DNA of 64,000 bases from assembly GCA_016713365.1 (NCBI GenBank), contig JADJPG010000025.1, positions 1 to 64,000 on the forward strand, in the 5' to 3' direction. The position numbers and the translations under genes are program-made. Position 1 is the first letter of the stretch; every line of letters starts with the position of its first letter. Shown here piece after piece: positions 62,351 through 64,000 of this stretch. The notes beneath the pieces were generated by a model. That model ran no database searches. It saw only the letters and a list, made by a program, of their open reading frames with translations, and had not been told where the DNA came from. This DNA is from Verrucomicrobiota bacterium (GTDB lineage Bacteria; Verrucomicrobiota; Verrucomicrobiia; Limisphaerales; JADJPG01).

Positions 62351-63538
62351 CGTTTGACCTTTGCCATCCAGTTGCCGACGGCGAGGCCAGCTCCGGTCAT
62401 CACGAGGGCGAGGCCCCAGGCGACGGCGGCGGAGGCGGGCGTGAGTCCGTCGCGTTTGACGTTCCAAAACCGGTGCCAGTGATCGCTTGGTTGATCCGCA
62501 AAGGTGAAGAAGCCGCTGCCGTTGAAGAACCAGTTTTTCGCCTCGGGCGAGATGAGATACTCGGAGAAATTCCACTGCGTGAGCAGGAAGAGCGCGGTGA
62601 ATGCCGTCGCCAGCAGTGGGATCAGCGCGGTCGCGCTTCCAGCCGCGGCCACGGCCAATCCAGCGGAAGATGAGGTCCATCGCGACCGCCGGCACGATGA
62701 GCAAGAGCGGGAACGCCGGCGGCACCATCGCCTTCACGGGATTGTAGATCGGCGCGAGCATCGGCTGCGCAGGGAAGAGCGGGAGAATCCAGACACCGAG
62801 ACAGGTGAGCGCCATGTAGATTCCGGCGATGGTGGTCGTGGGCCAGGCGAGCTTCGAGGCTCGCGCCATCGCGACGAGGAAGAACGGATAGAGCCCGCAC
62901 GACAGCTGGTAGAACGATCTGCCGTGTTGCTGATTCGGCAGGCTTTTCTCCGTCACCATGATTGCGGCGAGGCAGACGAGAATTCCAGCAGAGAAAGCAT
63001 AGAGCCAGCGGCCGCCGGCGTGATGATCGTTGGCGGTCCGATTCTGGTAGCCCAGCACGAGCAGCAGTCCACCCACGACGTGAAAGTACATCCCGGCCGC
63101 GAGGACGGAATGCGGCGGGCTGAGGATCTCGACGTCGAGGCCGTAGGCGTCATGCCACCAATTGTCGAACGGCGCGCTCGTCAGCATCGCCAGGGCGCCC
63201 CAGATGGTCACCCACGCTCCCAGGGGACCGCGAAATCCCCACACGCGCACACCTGACTCGCGAATGGCGGGGTCCGAGGAGAACGTTGCGCGGAGCACGA
63301 GCCAGCCGGAGAGGAATCCGCCGAGGCTTCCCCCGAGATGAATGCAGATGTGGGCGGGCGTCCAGAAGGTGTCGCGACCGATGGTTGAATGCCACGAGAT
63401 GTCCCAGACAATGCCGACGAGAATGCACGTGGCCGCGAAGACGATCAGCGGGCAGTACCAAGGGATGCGGGAGTGGCTGCGCGCTTCCGACGAAGCGAGC
63501 GACGAATCAAGAGCGCCAAGGGTCGTGCTGCTTTGCAT
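62347..63538 (-). CDS. Polytopic membrane protein, partner of the exported protein (interrupted by a frameshift)
   Basis: The start at 63538 gives a protein of about 396 residues with roughly nine hydrophobic segments. Two motif copies appear: VWDISWHSTIGRDTFWTPAH and FDNWWHDAYGLDVEILSPPH, each D-x2-WH with a later Asp and His that could bind a metal. The frame changes near 62648. The plausible continuation (TALIPLLATAFTALFLLTQW) ends at 62347 and overlaps the next gene's start. The frame that continues unbroken instead through the next gene is an artefact. Family not named. Confidence 0.65.
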
Positions 63539-63637
63539 AGCACACGACAATTACCGAAAACGGCTGGGGCTGGATATGGAAAACTGGGCGACTACGGAAC
63601 GAAGTTCTCGCCGGTCAATTCGCGGCGCAGACGGTGA

Positions 63638-63946
63638 TCAGGCGTCGACCTTTTCGTTTTTCTTGATCGGACTGAACCGGGCGCCGGATGCGGGAGATTG
63701 CGTCGACTCGATGCGGCGCTCGAGCATTTCCAATTGATGGCGTGCCTGCATCAAGCCCATGTAGGCGAAGAGGACGGAAGCCAGTCCGAACGCGGTGCAG
63801 AGTCCCCAATATGAGACAGAGACCACGGAACTGCCACCTTGCAACACGCCCTGAAGAGCGGTCTGACCCGCGACGATCATTCCCAACGTGGCGGCAAAGC
63901 ATCCCGCGCTGAACCAGTGATGAGCACCATCGAGCTTCAAATTCAT
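63638..63946 (-). CDS. Small two-helix membrane protein of unknown function
   Basis: A 102-residue protein with two hydrophobic segments at about residues 12-32 (FSAGCFAATLGMIVAGQTAL) and 42-64 (SVSYWGLCTAFGLASVLFAY). A charged helix follows (ARHQLEMLERRIESTQ), and the N-terminus MNLKLDGAHHWF is His-rich. It lies upstream of the polytopic gene on the same strand, with about 100 bases between. No family recognised. Confidence 0.6.
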   Translation of the reverse strand: MNLKLDGAHHWFSAGCFAATLGMIVAGQTALQGVLQGGSSVVSVSYWGLCTAFGLASVLFAYMGLMQARHQLEMLERRIESTQSPASGARFSPIKKNEKVDA

Positions 63947-64000
63947 GCCCTGAAGCTATCATCGAATGGTGGCATTCCTATTCTGCAAAACCCCACGTCG

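Noticed and set aside
1..64000. CRISPR arrays, tRNA and rRNA genes
   Set aside because: No regularly spaced direct repeats and no cloverleaf or rRNA-like sequence was recognised by eye.

Overview
The window looks like a chromosome segment of a GC-rich, Gram-negative bacterium of the Verrucomicrobia (PVC) group, most like the Pedosphaera/Limisphaerales type. This is inference from gene content: a DUF1549/DUF1553 cytochrome-like protein and a Tat-exported DUF1501 protein (planctomycete/verrucomicrobial paralogue families), a PilM-N-O-P-Q type IV pilus module, a Wza/Wzc-type polysaccharide export module, and a chemotaxis operon with no flagellar genes in view. I see no rRNA, tRNA or CRISPR array.

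Layout. 0-7 kb: end of a dicarboxylate symporter, an exported-looking methyltransferase, a membrane-anchored coiled-coil protein, hisF, a DUF486 protein, a cyclophilin, a frameshifted small protein, a NUDIX hydrolase and an RlmI-like methyltransferase. 7.3-12.8 kb: pilM, pilN, pilO, a pilP-like gene and a secretin, then a secreted protein and a strong terminator. 12.9-16.8 kb (minus): an NtrC-type regulator, an LPG-synthase-like membrane protein, a TIM-barrel isomerase-like protein and rpsU. 17-25 kb: hsp20, lon, a LolA-like protein, an ECF sigma factor with a small partner, and an AAA+ ATPase/TPR cluster. 25.1-28 kb: an IS200-like transposase between inverted structured repeats, directly upstream of pilT and a membrane TPR protein. 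28-32.8 kb: a lipoprotein, a NapF-like ferredoxin, corA and an NtrB/NtrC-like pair. 33-37.6 kb: an outer-membrane barrel, a BY-kinase, a Wza-like lipoprotein and an FHA protein (exopolysaccharide export). 37.6-47.2 kb (minus): purH, then DUF1501 and DUF1553 genes separated by about 3 kb of repeats, a 25-G tract, and DUF2971, T5orf172 and DUF559 genes. 47.4-57.8 kb: a chemotaxis operon (MCP-like, cheY, cheA, cheW, PAS-MCP, a second response regulator, cheB, cheR). 58-60.6 kb: an eboD/eboF-like pair. 60.6-64 kb (minus): a possible small RNA, a copper/FixH-flavoured exported protein and a polytopic membrane protein.

How the genes work together. The pilus module, pilT, the two sigma-54-type regulators, the polysaccharide export genes and the flagellum-free chemotaxis operon together suggest surface-associated, pilus-driven behaviour. 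That link is inference.

Quality warning. Eight genes are each broken by what looks like a single-base indel, and two more by an in-frame TGA. The reading frame recovers family-typical sequence at once on the other side of nearly every break. Residual sequencing error in a draft or metagenome assembly is the simplest explanation, so these genes are annotated across the breaks.
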